Below, one piece after another: positions 7,993 through 16,928 of a DNA stretch of 64,000 nucleotides. This DNA comes from Rhizobium subbaraonis (lineage in GTDB: Bacteria; Pseudomonadota; Alphaproteobacteria; Rhizobiales; Rhizobiaceae). Every line of letters begins with the position of its first letter. The stretch's first letter is position 1. The stretch lies in assembly GCF_900220975.1 (NCBI RefSeq), contig NZ_OBQD01000002.1, forward strand, positions 248,001-312,000, given 5' to 3'. Both the position numbers and the translations under genes were made by a program. The notes under the pieces were generated by a model. The model was not told the DNA's origin. It ran no database searches and worked only from the letters and a program-made list of their open reading frames with translations.

Positions 7993-9777
7993 TCAACGGG
8001 TCACGCTTGCGGGTGAAGGCAAGGCCATGCCCGCCTTCTTCAAGCCATCGATGAAATGCGCCTGATCTTCGGGGCGATGGATCCGGGTGCGGACTTCCCG
8101 CGCGGGATCCTTGACGAATTCCGGAGCGTTGATTTCCAGCCAGCGCATCTGCTCCGCAGCCTCCTGCATCTCGCCACGTTGGCCGAGGATGGCGATCATG
8201 ATGATGCGGTAGATCGGATTGCTGGCAAGGTCCGACATGCGCGCCCATTTTTCCGCCGCGCCGTAGTCGCCCTTGACATAGGCGCATACGGCCAGGGCGG
8301 CTTCGAAATAGCCGAGCGGTCCGGGATTGGCACCGAGGGCATCGGAGACCATCGCGCACCCCCGATCCCATTCGCCCGCCAGCGCGAGCCGGAAGCCGTA
8401 CTCCGCCGCAAACTCCGTATCGTTCGGATTGATCGAAATGCCGCGCGCGCCGATTGAAAGCGCCGTCTCCACATTTCCCTGGAAGAAATAGGCGAGCATC
8501 TCCGCCTCCAGAGCGCGAAGATTTTCCGGATCGAGTTCGACCGCACGCTTCGCCGTCTCCGCGGCCCTGTCGATCGATGCGACCGCAGGTGAGCGCAGGT
8601 GATAGCGGAAGCGGTACTCATCGAGATAGGTGAGCGAAAGCAGTGCCCAGGCAGTCGCATAATCCGGATACTTTTCTGCAGCGCGCAACAGGCAGTTCTG
8701 AACGGCGGCATGTGATCTGCTGTCGAGATTTGCGCGATACCCATAGTAGGACAGCGTGCATGCATAGGCGTCCCAGTCGTCGGGCGGCGACTGCAGCAAC
8801 CTGGCTGCATCCGTCTGGAAAATCACACCGTAAGGCTGCGCCAAAGCTGTCACCACGGAGCGCGCAATGTCGGTCTCCATGGCCAATACGTCTGAGACCT
8901 GCAGTTGGCGGTCGTAGCTGTTCGACCAGATGACAGAGTTGTCGGCACGATCCAGCAAGCGCACGCTCAGACGGATCTTCTGCTCGTCGGTGCGCACGCT
9001 TCCCTCGAGCGCATAGAAAGGCAGTCCACCATGCGGCTGCGAGGTGTCCTCTTTACCGCCCGGATCCGCCTGCTTGGTCACAACGGTGATTTCGCGAAAG
9101 CGCGCCATCTGACCGATGACTTCGTCCGTGAGCCCTCTGGCCAGGGCAGACGAGTTTCTTGTGTCGGTCAGGTCCTTGAACGGCTCGATGAGCACCGTCG
9201 CAACGCCCGGTTTTCCTGGAATGGAATTTTGCCGCCTGGCAAGCTCTGTCGCAGGTCGCACCAGCGCCGTGTAGACGACGAGCGCCGCCACGACCACTGC
9301 GGCAGCACCGACAACCGCCCAGGCCAGTTGGCGCGGGAGCGCGGGCGGGGAGCCTACGCTCGTACGGCGTCCCTCATCGGACTGCGGTCTTGCTACCGCC
9401 CCCCCGAATCGGGTGAAGACCGGCACATACCCGCCCTTGGGCATGGTGATGATGATGGGATCGTTCTGCCCGGCCAGCAGGTAGTATCGCTCCAGCGAGC
9501 GACGAACGCGCCCGGCCTCGATGCGGACGACGGGATCGTTCTGGGCGTCGAAGGAAGCGTCGCGGCCGAACACCTCGACCGCGATGGAAAAGGCCTTGAT
9601 CCGGTCGGAGCGACCTTGCAGTGTTTCATCAACGACATAGGTAAGAAATCTACGCGCGCGTTCCGGCGCTTCGAAGGCTGAACTGCCCTGGATCTTCGCC
9701 AGTTGCGCCCTGACTTCGCGATCCGAGGGCGGCGTCTCCACCTCCGCCAGCAGTGTTCCCTGGTGTACGAGGCTCAT
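7993..9777 (-). CDS. membrane-anchored TolB-like/TPR protein
   Basis: 594 residues. N-terminal cytoplasmic segment of about 140 residues with a conserved block (RIKAFSIAVEVFGRDASFDA then DPVVRIEAGRVRRSLERYY) seen in many rhizobial TPR proteins annotated as adenylate-cyclase-like or winged-helix regulators. A single membrane helix lies at about residues 150-173 (LAWAVVGAAAVVVAALVVYT). The next 130 residues resemble the N-terminal domain of TolB (VATVLIEPFKDLTDTRNSSAL, LEGSVRTDEQKIRLSVRLLD). The C-terminal 260 residues are TPR-like helical repeats. No recognisable cyclase catalytic motif or HTH was seen. ATG 9777 has GGGGGAA upstream; an in-frame GTG at 9798 is the alternative. Possibly a sensor or scaffold; the function is unknown. 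Confidence 0.75.
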   Translation of the reverse strand: MSLVHQGTLLAEVETPPSDREVRAQLAKIQGSSAFEAPERARRFLTYVVDETLQGRSDRIKAFSIAVEVFGRDASFDAQNDPVVRIEAGRVRRSLERYYLLAGQNDPIIITMPKGGYVPVFTRFGGAVARPQSDEGRRTSVGSPPALPRQLAWAVVGAAAVVVAALVVYTALVRPATELARRQNSIPGKPGVATVLIEPFKDLTDTRNSSALARGLTDEVIGQMARFREITVVTKQADPGGKEDTSQPHGGLPFYALEGSVRTDEQKIRLSVRLLDRADNSVIWSNSYDRQLQVSDVLAMETDIARSVVTALAQPYGVIFQTDAARLLQSPPDDWDAYACTLSYYGYRANLDSRSHAAVQNCLLRAAEKYPDYATAWALLSLTYLDEYRFRYHLRSPAVASIDRAAETAKRAVELDPENLRALEAEMLAYFFQGNVETALSIGARGISINPNDTEFAAEYGFRLALAGEWDRGCAMVSDALGANPGPLGYFEAALAVCAYVKGDYGAAEKWARMSDLASNPIYRIIMIAILGQRGEMQEAAEQMRWLEINAPEFVKDPAREVRTRIHRPEDQAHFIDGLKKAGMALPSPASVTR

Positions 9778-9907
9778 AGCTTCCCCCAGCCGCAACACGC
9801 GAGGCCACAGGCGCCCACGCCTGTATACTCGGGTATCTTACGTCAACTCGACACGTTGTCCAATATCATCGCAAGAGATGCATCAACGCTCCTGACAGGG
9901 AGGACGC

Positions 9908-10213
9908 GTGGGCATGGCGACTGCCGATTTCAGCTTGAGCGAGGGCATGCCATCGGTCGTTCGTCGATTTCCGATGCAGGCCGAACGTATACGAGCGCTG
10001 ATCTGGCGCGACGACGACTTCCGCTCCATGTGCGATGATCTGGCAGCCGCCGAACGTGCGCTGGCCACCGTCGACAATCTGCCGCCGGAGTTGCGCGATC
10101 GGCGGCGCGCCGAGTTCATCGACCTGATCGAGGGCCTGTTTGCCGAAATCGAACATGCCCTCAGCGAATCAAACGTCGTCCGATTGAGCCGGATGGATCA
10201 CCGCCTGCGCTGA
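9908..10213 (+). CDS. small conserved-looking protein, unknown function
   Basis: 101 residues from GTG 9908, or 99 from ATG 9914; GGGAGG ends 4 and 10 nt upstream of these respectively. No signal peptide, membrane segment or cysteine is present. The sequence is acidic and helical (ERIRALIWRDDDFRSMCDDL, then a Leu/Glu-rich helix ending near IEGLFAEIEHAL), consistent with a small coiled-coil or four-helix protein. The codon bias matches its neighbours, with strong third-position GC, and it fits exactly between the divergent TPR gene and the convergent tetR gene. I do not recognise the family. Confidence 0.6.
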   Translation: MGMATADFSLSEGMPSVVRRFPMQAERIRALIWRDDDFRSMCDDLAAAERALATVDNLPPELRDRRRAEFIDLIEGLFAEIEHALSESNVVRLSRMDHRLR

Positions 10214-10229
10214 GCGCGATTGCTCGACA

Positions 10230-10871
10230 TCAGGTTGGCGAGACGCCGCGGACGAAAACCCGGATGCATCGCCGCAGATGAACGCGCCGGGCCTCCGGAC
10301 TGAGCCATCCGGGCCTCATCCCCCCGAAGATCATGTCCATCAGCATTCTCGCGCCGCTCTGGGGGTCATCCATGACAAGGCGGCCCGCTTCATCCTGCCG
10401 CTTCAGCCAGTCTGCGAGACTGTCGCGGGATCGCTCGATGCCCTCCTTCCGCAAGATCTCTGCAAGTTCCGGCACGCGCGCGGAATCCCGCATGACGACA
10501 TGGATGAACGCCTCCCGCTCGCGGTAGCTTCCTTCGTCCAGGTCGATCATGAAGATCTGCTCCAGCACGTCCTGCAGGCTCCCTTCCTCCTGCTCCGGCC
10601 TTGGCAGCGCCAGCATCATCTGCCGGTGCGAGGCGACGGCGGCGAGGAAGAGGGCCGTTTTCGTCGAAAAGAGCCGGTAGAGCGTCTGCTTCGAAATCCG
10701 ACAGTGCGTCGCCACGATATCCGTCGTCGTGCCGGCATAGCCGAGTTCGACGAAGGTGCGCCGGGCGATGTCAGCGATTAAGGCGCGGCGCTCGTCGTCG
10801 CTCTGCGTCCTCGGGCGTCCCCGCTTCCGGGCCGTTTGGGTTACGGGTCGTTTCTCTTCGCGGTTGGCCAT
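10230..10871 (-). CDS. TetR-family transcriptional regulator
   Basis: 213 residues from ATG 10871; ATG 10910 with GGGGG upstream would give 226. A basic N-terminal arm (RKRGRPR) leads into the TetR helix-turn-helix, with DIVATHCRISKQTLYRLF as the DNA-recognition part. The C-terminal half resembles the TetR_C group of AcrR-like repressors. The gene follows macB by 55 nt in the same direction, so it is probably the third gene of the macA-macB-tetR unit and a local repressor of it. The intergenic region ahead of macA holds an inverted repeat that could be its operator. Confidence 0.88.
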   Translation of the reverse strand: MANREEKRPVTQTARKRGRPRTQSDDERRALIADIARRTFVELGYAGTTTDIVATHCRISKQTLYRLFSTKTALFLAAVASHRQMMLALPRPEQEEGSLQDVLEQIFMIDLDEGSYREREAFIHVVMRDSARVPELAEILRKEGIERSRDSLADWLKRQDEAGRLVMDDPQSGARMLMDMIFGGMRPGWLSPEARRVHLRRCIRVFVRGVSPT

Positions 10872-10926
10872 TCCTGGTCTCGGGCTGCCCTTGCCTGTCG
10901 AGTGATACATTGCGCCCCCGCACGGG

Positions 10927-12879
10927 TCATGACAACGCCGCCACCGGATCGAGCCGGGAAGCGTTGCGGGCCGGGAGATAGCCGAAGACAATGCCGATGA
11001 AGCAGGAGCAGGCGAACGCCACGAGCATCGGCGTCATCGAGAAGACCAGCGTGAAGCTGGTGCCGGCCGCATTGAAGGCGAGTCCGAAGGCCAACGCCGC
11101 CGCTATTCCCACCACGCCGCCGATGAGGCAGACGAGCACCGCCTCGATCAGGAACTGCTGCAGGATATCGTGGCGTCTCGCGCCGACCGCCATGCGCACG
11201 CCGATCTCGCTGACCCGCTCCGAAACGGATACCAGCATGATGTTCATCACCCCGATCCCGCCGACGACGAGCGAGATGACGGCAATGGCACTCACAAGCA
11301 GCGTCAGCGCCTGCGTCGTGCTGGTGATAGTCTGGCGAATATCGTCCGTATTGAGAATGAAGAAGTCCTTCGTGCCATGGCGGCGGGTGAGGAACTCCGT
11401 CACGGCCCGTTCGGCCACGGCGGTATCGACCGTGTCGTCCACGCGGACCGTGACGCTCCGGAGCGACATGTCGCCGAGGAAGCGCGCCTGCACGCTGGTA
11501 TAGGGCAGGAAGATCGAGAGGTTGTCGCTGGAGCCGAACCCGCCCTGCTGCGACGAGATCACACCGACGACCCGGCAGGGAACGCTGCCGACCATGATGA
11601 CCTGACCGATCGGATCGCGCCCGCTGTCGCCGAAGAGCGCCTTTGCGGCGTTCTCATCGATTACGGCATCCTGTGCGATGGACGCAACGCTGTCCGCGTT
11701 GAAAAGCCGCCCGTTAACGAGCGTGGAGCCCTTTACGACGAAATACTCGCTGCCGACGCCGTTGACGAGCGCATTGGCCTCCACCGCACCGAAACGGACG
11801 GTCTCAGCCGTGGAGACGGTCGGCGTGACCGCATCTACATAGGAAAGCTGCGACAGCGCGTCTGCGTCGGACACGACCAGCGTCTTGACCCTTGCGGCAC
11901 GAACGTCACCGAAGCCGGTACCGGGAAATATCTCCAGGGTATTGGTGCCGAGACTGGATATGTTCGCCAGCACCTTCTGCTGGCTTCCGGTGCCGAGTGC
12001 CACGACCGAGATGACCGAGGCGATTCCGATGATGATGCCGAGCATCGTCAGGAAGCTGCGCATGCGGTGTGCACGCAGCGCCTTGATCGCCATGAAGAAG
12101 GCTTCGCGGAAGCGATCGACGCGCGCGCCGATCTTCGAAGGAGACGGTGCTTCGGGCGTCGCCGAAACAGCGGTCTCGACGCCGGCGGAATCCCTCTGCG
12201 AACGGCGGTCGGCGATGATGCGGCCGTCCGAAATCTCGATGATGCGTCCGGCGCGCGCGGCCACGCCGGGATCATGCGTGACGATGATGATGGTGCGCCC
12301 CTCGGCGTGCAACTCGTCCAGGATGCGTAGCACCTCGTCGCCACTCGCCTTGTCGAGCGCGCCGGTGGGCTCGTCTGCCAAGATGACCTCGGCGTCGTTC
12401 ATCAGCGCGCGGGCAATCGAAACGCGCTGCTGCTGGCCGCCCGAGAGCTGCCCCGGCAGGTGCCCGGTCCGCTCAGCCATTCCGAGACGCCCAAGCAGGG
12501 CGGCAGCGCGCTCGCGCCTTTGCGAGCGGGCCCGACCGGCATAGACTGCCGGTATCTCGACATTGCCGAGCGCCGACAGTTCGGACAGCAGATGGTAGCG
12601 CTGGAAGATGAAGCCGAAATGCTCCCGGCGCAAGGCCGAGCGCTCGTCGTTTTCGAGCGTGGAGGTTTCCTGACCGGAAATGCGATAGGTTCCCGATGTC
12701 GGCCGGTCGAGCAGGCCCAGGATGTTCATCAGCGTGGACTTGCCGGACCCTGAGGAACCGACGATCGCCACCATCTCGCCCTTTTCGATGGTCAGGTCTA
12801 TGTCCTTGAGGACGGCGATCGTGCCCTCGCCCGAAGCATACTCACGCCTCAGCTTTTCAACGGTTATCAGCGGCGTCAT
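10927..12879 (-). CDS. macB: MacB-type ABC exporter (ATPase-permease fusion)
   Basis: 650 residues, the normal MacB length. The N-terminal ATPase has Walker A GSSGSGKST, signature LSGGQQQR, and Walker B VILADEPTGALD followed by the H-loop (IIIVTHDPG). TM1 near residue 275 (MRSFLTMLGIIIGIASVISV) leads into a large periplasmic domain, then three C-terminal helices (about 525-640). MacB does not move substrate through the membrane but drives a periplasmic machine with MacA and a TolC-type channel, exporting macrolides, lipopeptides or heme precursors in other bacteria. macA ends 3 nt upstream, so the two are cotranscribed. Substrate unknown here. Confidence 0.92.
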   Translation of the reverse strand: MTPLITVEKLRREYASGEGTIAVLKDIDLTIEKGEMVAIVGSSGSGKSTLMNILGLLDRPTSGTYRISGQETSTLENDERSALRREHFGFIFQRYHLLSELSALGNVEIPAVYAGRARSQRRERAAALLGRLGMAERTGHLPGQLSGGQQQRVSIARALMNDAEVILADEPTGALDKASGDEVLRILDELHAEGRTIIIVTHDPGVAARAGRIIEISDGRIIADRRSQRDSAGVETAVSATPEAPSPSKIGARVDRFREAFFMAIKALRAHRMRSFLTMLGIIIGIASVISVVALGTGSQQKVLANISSLGTNTLEIFPGTGFGDVRAARVKTLVVSDADALSQLSYVDAVTPTVSTAETVRFGAVEANALVNGVGSEYFVVKGSTLVNGRLFNADSVASIAQDAVIDENAAKALFGDSGRDPIGQVIMVGSVPCRVVGVISSQQGGFGSSDNLSIFLPYTSVQARFLGDMSLRSVTVRVDDTVDTAVAERAVTEFLTRRHGTKDFFILNTDDIRQTITSTTQALTLLVSAIAVISLVVGGIGVMNIMLVSVSERVSEIGVRMAVGARRHDILQQFLIEAVLVCLIGGVVGIAAALAFGLAFNAAGTSFTLVFSMTPMLVAFACSCFIGIVFGYLPARNASRLDPVAALS

Positions 12880-12882
12880 CGG

Positions 12883-14103
12883 TCAGAGTCCCATCGGCGG
12901 CGGGCCACCGGCGCGACCGGTCCTTGCGGGAGAGGCGCTTGTGCTCGCCGAGCTGATGACGACGCGCTCGCCCTCTTCCAGCCCGGAGCGGACCTCGGCG
13001 GTGATCTTGTTGTTCAGGCCGATTTCGACGCTCCGCTCCGCCACCGTGCCATCGGCGGCCATGACCCGTACACGGTAGCGCCCCGGACCTTCTGCCGTTC
13101 CCAGCGCAGAAGAGGGTATCGTCAACGCGCCCTTGGCCGCGCCGAGCACGACGCTGACCTCCACGGACATGTAGGTGCGGAAGCGACCGTCGTCATTGGG
13201 AACGTCGAACACGCCGATATAGTAGATTGCGGACGAGGAGGACGAAGACGAAGTCTGCGACGTCGAGGTCGAGGTCTGGACGCTGCTGTCACTCGTAATC
13301 GATTCCGGCGCGGGTTCGATCGAAGCGAGGACCGCGTCGTAGGCCGTTGCCCGGTCGCCGATCAGGCTGAAGCGGACCGGCTGGCCTTCCTTGACGCGCG
13401 TAATGTCGGCCTCGGAGATTTCGGCCCGCACGGTCATCGTCGTGAGGTCGCCGAGGATGACGATCGTCGGCGCCGACTGGATCGCATTGACGGTACGGCC
13501 TTCCTGGTTGACGACCGCGAGGACGGTCCCGTCCATCGGCGCGGTGATGCGCGTGTAGCCGACGTCGGCCCTGGCGGTCTCCACGGCCACCTCGGCCTCC
13601 GCGATCTGGGCGTCCAGCGCTTCGATCTGTGCGGCAACCATCTTGACGTCCGCTTCGGCCGACTGGAGATCCGCTTCCGAACCGACGTGCTTGGAAAAGA
13701 TGGTCTGCTGCCGGCTAAGCGTCAGCCGCGCATTTTCGAGTTCGGCCACTTTTTCGCTGCGCTGTGCCTGAACGTTCGCAAGGGCTGCCTTCGACTTGCG
13801 CAGGGCGTTGTCCTGCGTGGTGGAATCGATCTCGGCGATGAGATCGCCCTCGCGCACGGTGTCGCCGAGCTTGACCTTCAGCGCGGTAATGCGGCCCGAC
13901 ACCTGCGAACCGACGGCGACCAGCCGCGACGGCTTGAGCGTGCCGCTCGCCAGTACGGTTTCCTCGATGTCGCCCCTCTCCACGTGTGCGGTGAGATAGC
14001 TGGCCGACTGTGCGGCTGACAGATCTTCCTTCAGGAAGAAGGCGGCAGCCGCGGCAAGCAGGCATAGTAGAATGATTGGATATCTGAGCTTCATGATCGA
14101 CAC
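12883..14103 (-). CDS. macA: MacA-type periplasmic adaptor
   Basis: 406 residues. One N-terminal membrane anchor (residues about 8-25) without a lipobox, then the adaptor domains: lipoyl half (VAVGSQVSGRITALKVKLGD), a coiled-coil hairpin of about 100 residues, second lipoyl half (ITAPMDGTVLAVVNQEGRTV), beta barrel and membrane-proximal domain. A Ser/Thr-only run near residues 270-290 (SSVQTSTSTSQTSSSSSSS) sits where MacA proteins have a variable loop; here it is unusually long and uniform. It forms an operon with macB. The start at 14103 lies next to AT-rich promoter-like DNA. Confidence 0.9.
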   Translation of the reverse strand: MSIMKLRYPIILLCLLAAAAAFFLKEDLSAAQSASYLTAHVERGDIEETVLASGTLKPSRLVAVGSQVSGRITALKVKLGDTVREGDLIAEIDSTTQDNALRKSKAALANVQAQRSEKVAELENARLTLSRQQTIFSKHVGSEADLQSAEADVKMVAAQIEALDAQIAEAEVAVETARADVGYTRITAPMDGTVLAVVNQEGRTVNAIQSAPTIVILGDLTTMTVRAEISEADITRVKEGQPVRFSLIGDRATAYDAVLASIEPAPESITSDSSVQTSTSTSQTSSSSSSSAIYYIGVFDVPNDDGRFRTYMSVEVSVVLGAAKGALTIPSSALGTAEGPGRYRVRVMAADGTVAERSVEIGLNNKITAEVRSGLEEGERVVISSASTSASPARTGRAGGPPPMGL

Positions 14104-14104
14104 T

Positions 14105-14132
14105 AATAACAGAACTACTTGGTACCGTTATT
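14105..14132. promoter_or_regulatory. inverted repeat ahead of macA, candidate TetR operator
   Basis: AATAAC (14105-14110) and GTTATT (14127-14132) form a perfect 6-bp inverted repeat with a 16-nt spacer that itself contains the palindrome GGTACC (14121-14126). It lies directly upstream of the macA start codon in an otherwise GC-rich region. Size and position suit a repressor such as the TetR protein encoded at the end of the operon, but this assignment is inference. Confidence 0.4.
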
Positions 14133-14191
14133 TAGTCGACCTGCGAACGTCAACGACTGCCCGCATTAAATCTTCGTAACCTTCAGGCAAG

Positions 14192-14225
14192 GGGAAGGCC
14201 GGCGGAAGATCCCGCCGGCCTTCCC
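14192..14225 (-). terminator. strong hairpin at the end of the sugar/CoA operon
   Basis: A perfect 14-bp stem: GGGAAGGCCGGCGG (14192-14205) pairs with CCGCCGGCCTTCCC (14212-14225) around a 6-nt loop. It starts 9 nt after the stop of the FAH-family gene. No T-run follows, but the stem stability and position make it the probable 3' end of the long minus-strand operon, protecting macA from read-through. Confidence 0.7.
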
Positions 14226-14234
14226 TGAGGTTCG

Positions 14235-15389
14235 TCAAAGTAGCTGGCGTGCCGCAAGGTTGCGCATCAGATGCGAGGCCCCGAAAGTCCAGGGCGCACA
14301 CTCGGTCGAGAGGCGGACGCGGTTCGTCAGCGCGCCGAGCCTGTCATTGGCGATCGTGACGATATCGCCGATCTTGTGGGTGAAGCCCTGCCCCGGCGCG
14401 TCCCGGTCTTCTGTCGGTGCGAACAAGGTTCCCATGAAGAGCATGAAGCCGTCCGGATACTGATGATGGCGGCCGATCGTCTGGCCGACAAGGTCGAGCG
14501 GGTCGCGGCTGATCTCCTTCATCGAACTGCGTCCGTCGAGAACGAAGCCGTCCTCGCCCTCGACGCGCAGCGTCAACTCGGCGTTTCGCACGTCGTCGAT
14601 CGTGTAGGTAGCATCGAACAGGCGAATGAAGGGGCCGATGGAGCAGGACGCATTGTTATCCTTCGCCTTGCCCAGCAGAAGCGCGGAGCGTCCTTCCACG
14701 TCGCGAAGATTGACGTCGTTGCCGAGTGCTGCCCCCTGGACGACGCCGCGGGAATTGACCGCGAGCACGATTTCCGGCTCCGGATTGTTCCACTTGGAAA
14801 TCGGATGCAGGCCGACATCGGCCGCGTGTCCAACGGACGAAAGCACCTGCGCCTTGGAGAAGACCTCCGCATCCGGGCCGATACCGACTTCAAGATACTG
14901 CGACCAGACGCCTTCCTCGATCAGCGCCTCCTTCACCTTCAAGGCCGCGGGTGAGCCGGCTTTCAGGTCGCGCAGGCTTTCGCCGATGACCGCGCTCACC
15001 TTCTCCCGGATCTTCTGGGCGGCATCGGGGTTTCCTGCCGCACGCTCTTCGATCACCCGTTCGATCATCGAGCGCGCGAAGGTGACGCCGCAGGCCTTCA
15101 CCGCCTGCAGGTCGTTCGGCGCGAGAAGATGGACGGAATTCGCCTCGGGCGTGCCGACACCCCGTGCAAGGAGACCCTCGAGATCTGCCAGCACCGGCCC
15201 CTCCGCGCTCGCCGCATAGGCCGCAGCGTCTTCGCGCTCCAGCAGGTCGCGCATCGTCGGCACCGTCTTCGAGGTGATGTCGATCACGTTTCCGTCCCGC
15301 ACGACCACCACGCTGGGCCCTGCCACTGCGGGGTTCCAGACCCTGCCGACAAAGACCCCGGTCGCAAATGCTTTCTGGTTCGTGCTCAC
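14235..15389 (-). CDS. fumarylacetoacetate hydrolase (FAH) family enzyme
   Basis: 384 residues from GTG 15389, chosen because AAGGAG lies 8 nt upstream and the frame above it overlaps the ATPase gene. The C-terminal FAH fold shows metal-binding blocks in order: the E-x-E type motif in WNNPEPEIVLAV, then GNDVNLRDVEG, with the Lys/Gly-rich LLLGKAKDNNASCSIGPFI. Long FAH proteins of this kind next to sugar importers include 2-keto-3-deoxy-sugar-acid dehydratases or hydrolases (AraD1-like); a role in splitting or dehydrating a ketodeoxy sugar acid is therefore the best guess. It is the last gene of the operon, 2 nt after the CUT2 ATPase gene and followed by a strong hairpin. Confidence 0.75.
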   Translation of the reverse strand: MSTNQKAFATGVFVGRVWNPAVAGPSVVVVRDGNVIDITSKTVPTMRDLLEREDAAAYAASAEGPVLADLEGLLARGVGTPEANSVHLLAPNDLQAVKACGVTFARSMIERVIEERAAGNPDAAQKIREKVSAVIGESLRDLKAGSPAALKVKEALIEEGVWSQYLEVGIGPDAEVFSKAQVLSSVGHAADVGLHPISKWNNPEPEIVLAVNSRGVVQGAALGNDVNLRDVEGRSALLLGKAKDNNASCSIGPFIRLFDATYTIDDVRNAELTLRVEGEDGFVLDGRSSMKEISRDPLDLVGQTIGRHHQYPDGFMLFMGTLFAPTEDRDAPGQGFTHKIGDIVTIANDRLGALTNRVRLSTECAPWTFGASHLMRNLAARQLL

Positions 15390-15391
15390 GT

Positions 15392-16924
15392 TCAGTGCTC
15401 CTTGAATGCCATGGTCAGAATTCGATCTTCGGTCATCTCGGCGCGTTCGAGAACCCCCGCAAGCCTTCCCTTGGAGAGGATCGCGACGCGATCGCAAAGC
15501 GCCAGGATTTCCGGGACCTCCGAGGAGGCGACAATGACCGTCAATCCCTTGTCCGCCTCCCGGGTCACGATCTCGTAGAGATCGGACTTGGCGCCGACAT
15601 CGACGCCGTGGGTCGGTTCATCCAGCAGAAGCAGGCGCGGATCGGCCATCAGGGCGCGTGCGAAGATGACCTTCTGCTGGTTTCCGCCCGAAAGCGTCGA
15701 GATCGCCTGCCGATCCGACGCCATGCGGATGCCGAGGCTGTGGCGGTGGCGCTCCACGCGACCGGCATCACCTGCGCGATCGGAAAACACGCCCCTGGCG
15801 AAGCGCCTGAGACTGCTGATCGCCGCATTGTCGCGCACGGAGTGCTGCGGCAGGATGCCCGCCGTCTTGCGTCCCTCGGGAACGAGTGCGATCCCCGCCC
15901 TCACCGCTTGGCTCGGATCGCGCAGCGACAGCTCTTTGCCGAACAGCGTCATCGTGCCGGCCTTATGGCGATGGACGCCGTGGATCAGGTCCAGCAGTTC
16001 CGTCCGCCCCGCGCCGACGAGCCCGAACATGCCGAAAATCTCGCCCTTGCGGATGTCGAGGTCGATACCCTCGAGCAGGCGATCGTCGGATACGCCGCGA
16101 AGCGACAGCGCGATCTCGCCGCCGCGCACGGACCGCGGCCTGTGCTCGTAGATCGCGGGCTTGCCGGTCATGTCGGCAATCAGTTGCTGCCTGTTCGTTT
16201 CGGCCGGCCGGCGCTCGCTGACGATCGCGCCGTTGCGCAGGACGACGACGCGGTCGCAGAGCGACATTGCTTCTTCGAGGCGATGGGTGATGAAGATGAT
16301 GGCGGCACCCGCCGCGCGCGCCTCGCGGACATAGGAGAAGAAGCCGCCGACCTCGTGCGGCGTCAGCGAGGACGTCGGTTCATCGAGGATCAGCAGGCGC
16401 GGCTTGCGGCCCGCAGCCTTGGCGATCTCGATCAGCTGCTGCTCGCCAGCACGAAGCAAACCTGCCTCCTGGCGCGGATCGATGTGGCCAGCCCCCACCC
16501 GTTCGAGAAGCGCACGCGACGCCTCCTGCATGAGCCGGAAGTCCACCAGGCCGGCGCCGGTCTTCGCCATTCGGCCAAGGTGAAGGTTCTCCGCCACGCT
16601 CAGCGCGCCGATAACGGAGAGTTCCTGGTGCACGAAACTGACGCCGGCCGCGATGCCCTCCGCGACGGAGCCGAAGCGGACGGGTTCACCCTCCATCTCG
16701 ATCGTGCCCATATCCGGCTGAAGGCCGCCCGACAGGATGTGCATCAGCGTCGACTTGCCCGCACCATTTTCGCCGAGGAGGCCAACAACCTCGCCCGCAT
16801 GCAGGTCGAGATCGACGGAATGGAGCACCGCGTTGCCTGAGAAACTCTTGGCGATGCCGCGCGCCCGGATGAGCGGCGGCTGCGCCGAAGCGGCGGCTGC
16901 GTCCGGCGCAGCCGCCTCGTTCAT
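15392..16924 (-). CDS. CUT2 sugar importer, double ATPase (RbsA/MglA type)
   Basis: About 510 residues from ATG 16924; ATG 16942, overlapping the binding-protein stop by 14 nt, would add six residues. Two ABC domains in tandem: the first has Walker A GENGAGKST and Walker B LLILDEPTSSL; the second has a degenerate P-loop (GLVGAGRTE) but intact signature LSGGNQQK and Walker B LLLLDEPTHGVD, as usual for this family. A short Ala-rich tail precedes the first domain. It powers uptake through the adjacent permease and binding protein. The substrate class is pentoses, hexoses or related polyols. Confidence 0.92.
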   Translation of the reverse strand: MNEAAAPDAAAASAQPPLIRARGIAKSFSGNAVLHSVDLDLHAGEVVGLLGENGAGKSTLMHILSGGLQPDMGTIEMEGEPVRFGSVAEGIAAGVSFVHQELSVIGALSVAENLHLGRMAKTGAGLVDFRLMQEASRALLERVGAGHIDPRQEAGLLRAGEQQLIEIAKAAGRKPRLLILDEPTSSLTPHEVGGFFSYVREARAAGAAIIFITHRLEEAMSLCDRVVVLRNGAIVSERRPAETNRQQLIADMTGKPAIYEHRPRSVRGGEIALSLRGVSDDRLLEGIDLDIRKGEIFGMFGLVGAGRTELLDLIHGVHRHKAGTMTLFGKELSLRDPSQAVRAGIALVPEGRKTAGILPQHSVRDNAAISSLRRFARGVFSDRAGDAGRVERHRHSLGIRMASDRQAISTLSGGNQQKVIFARALMADPRLLLLDEPTHGVDVGAKSDLYEIVTREADKGLTVIVASSEVPEILALCDRVAILSKGRLAGVLERAEMTEDRILTMAFKEH

Positions 16925-16928
16925 GCGG

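Noticed and set aside
7993-9777. Adenylate cyclase
   Set aside because: Related proteins carry this annotation, but no class III cyclase catalytic motif is present in the sequence.
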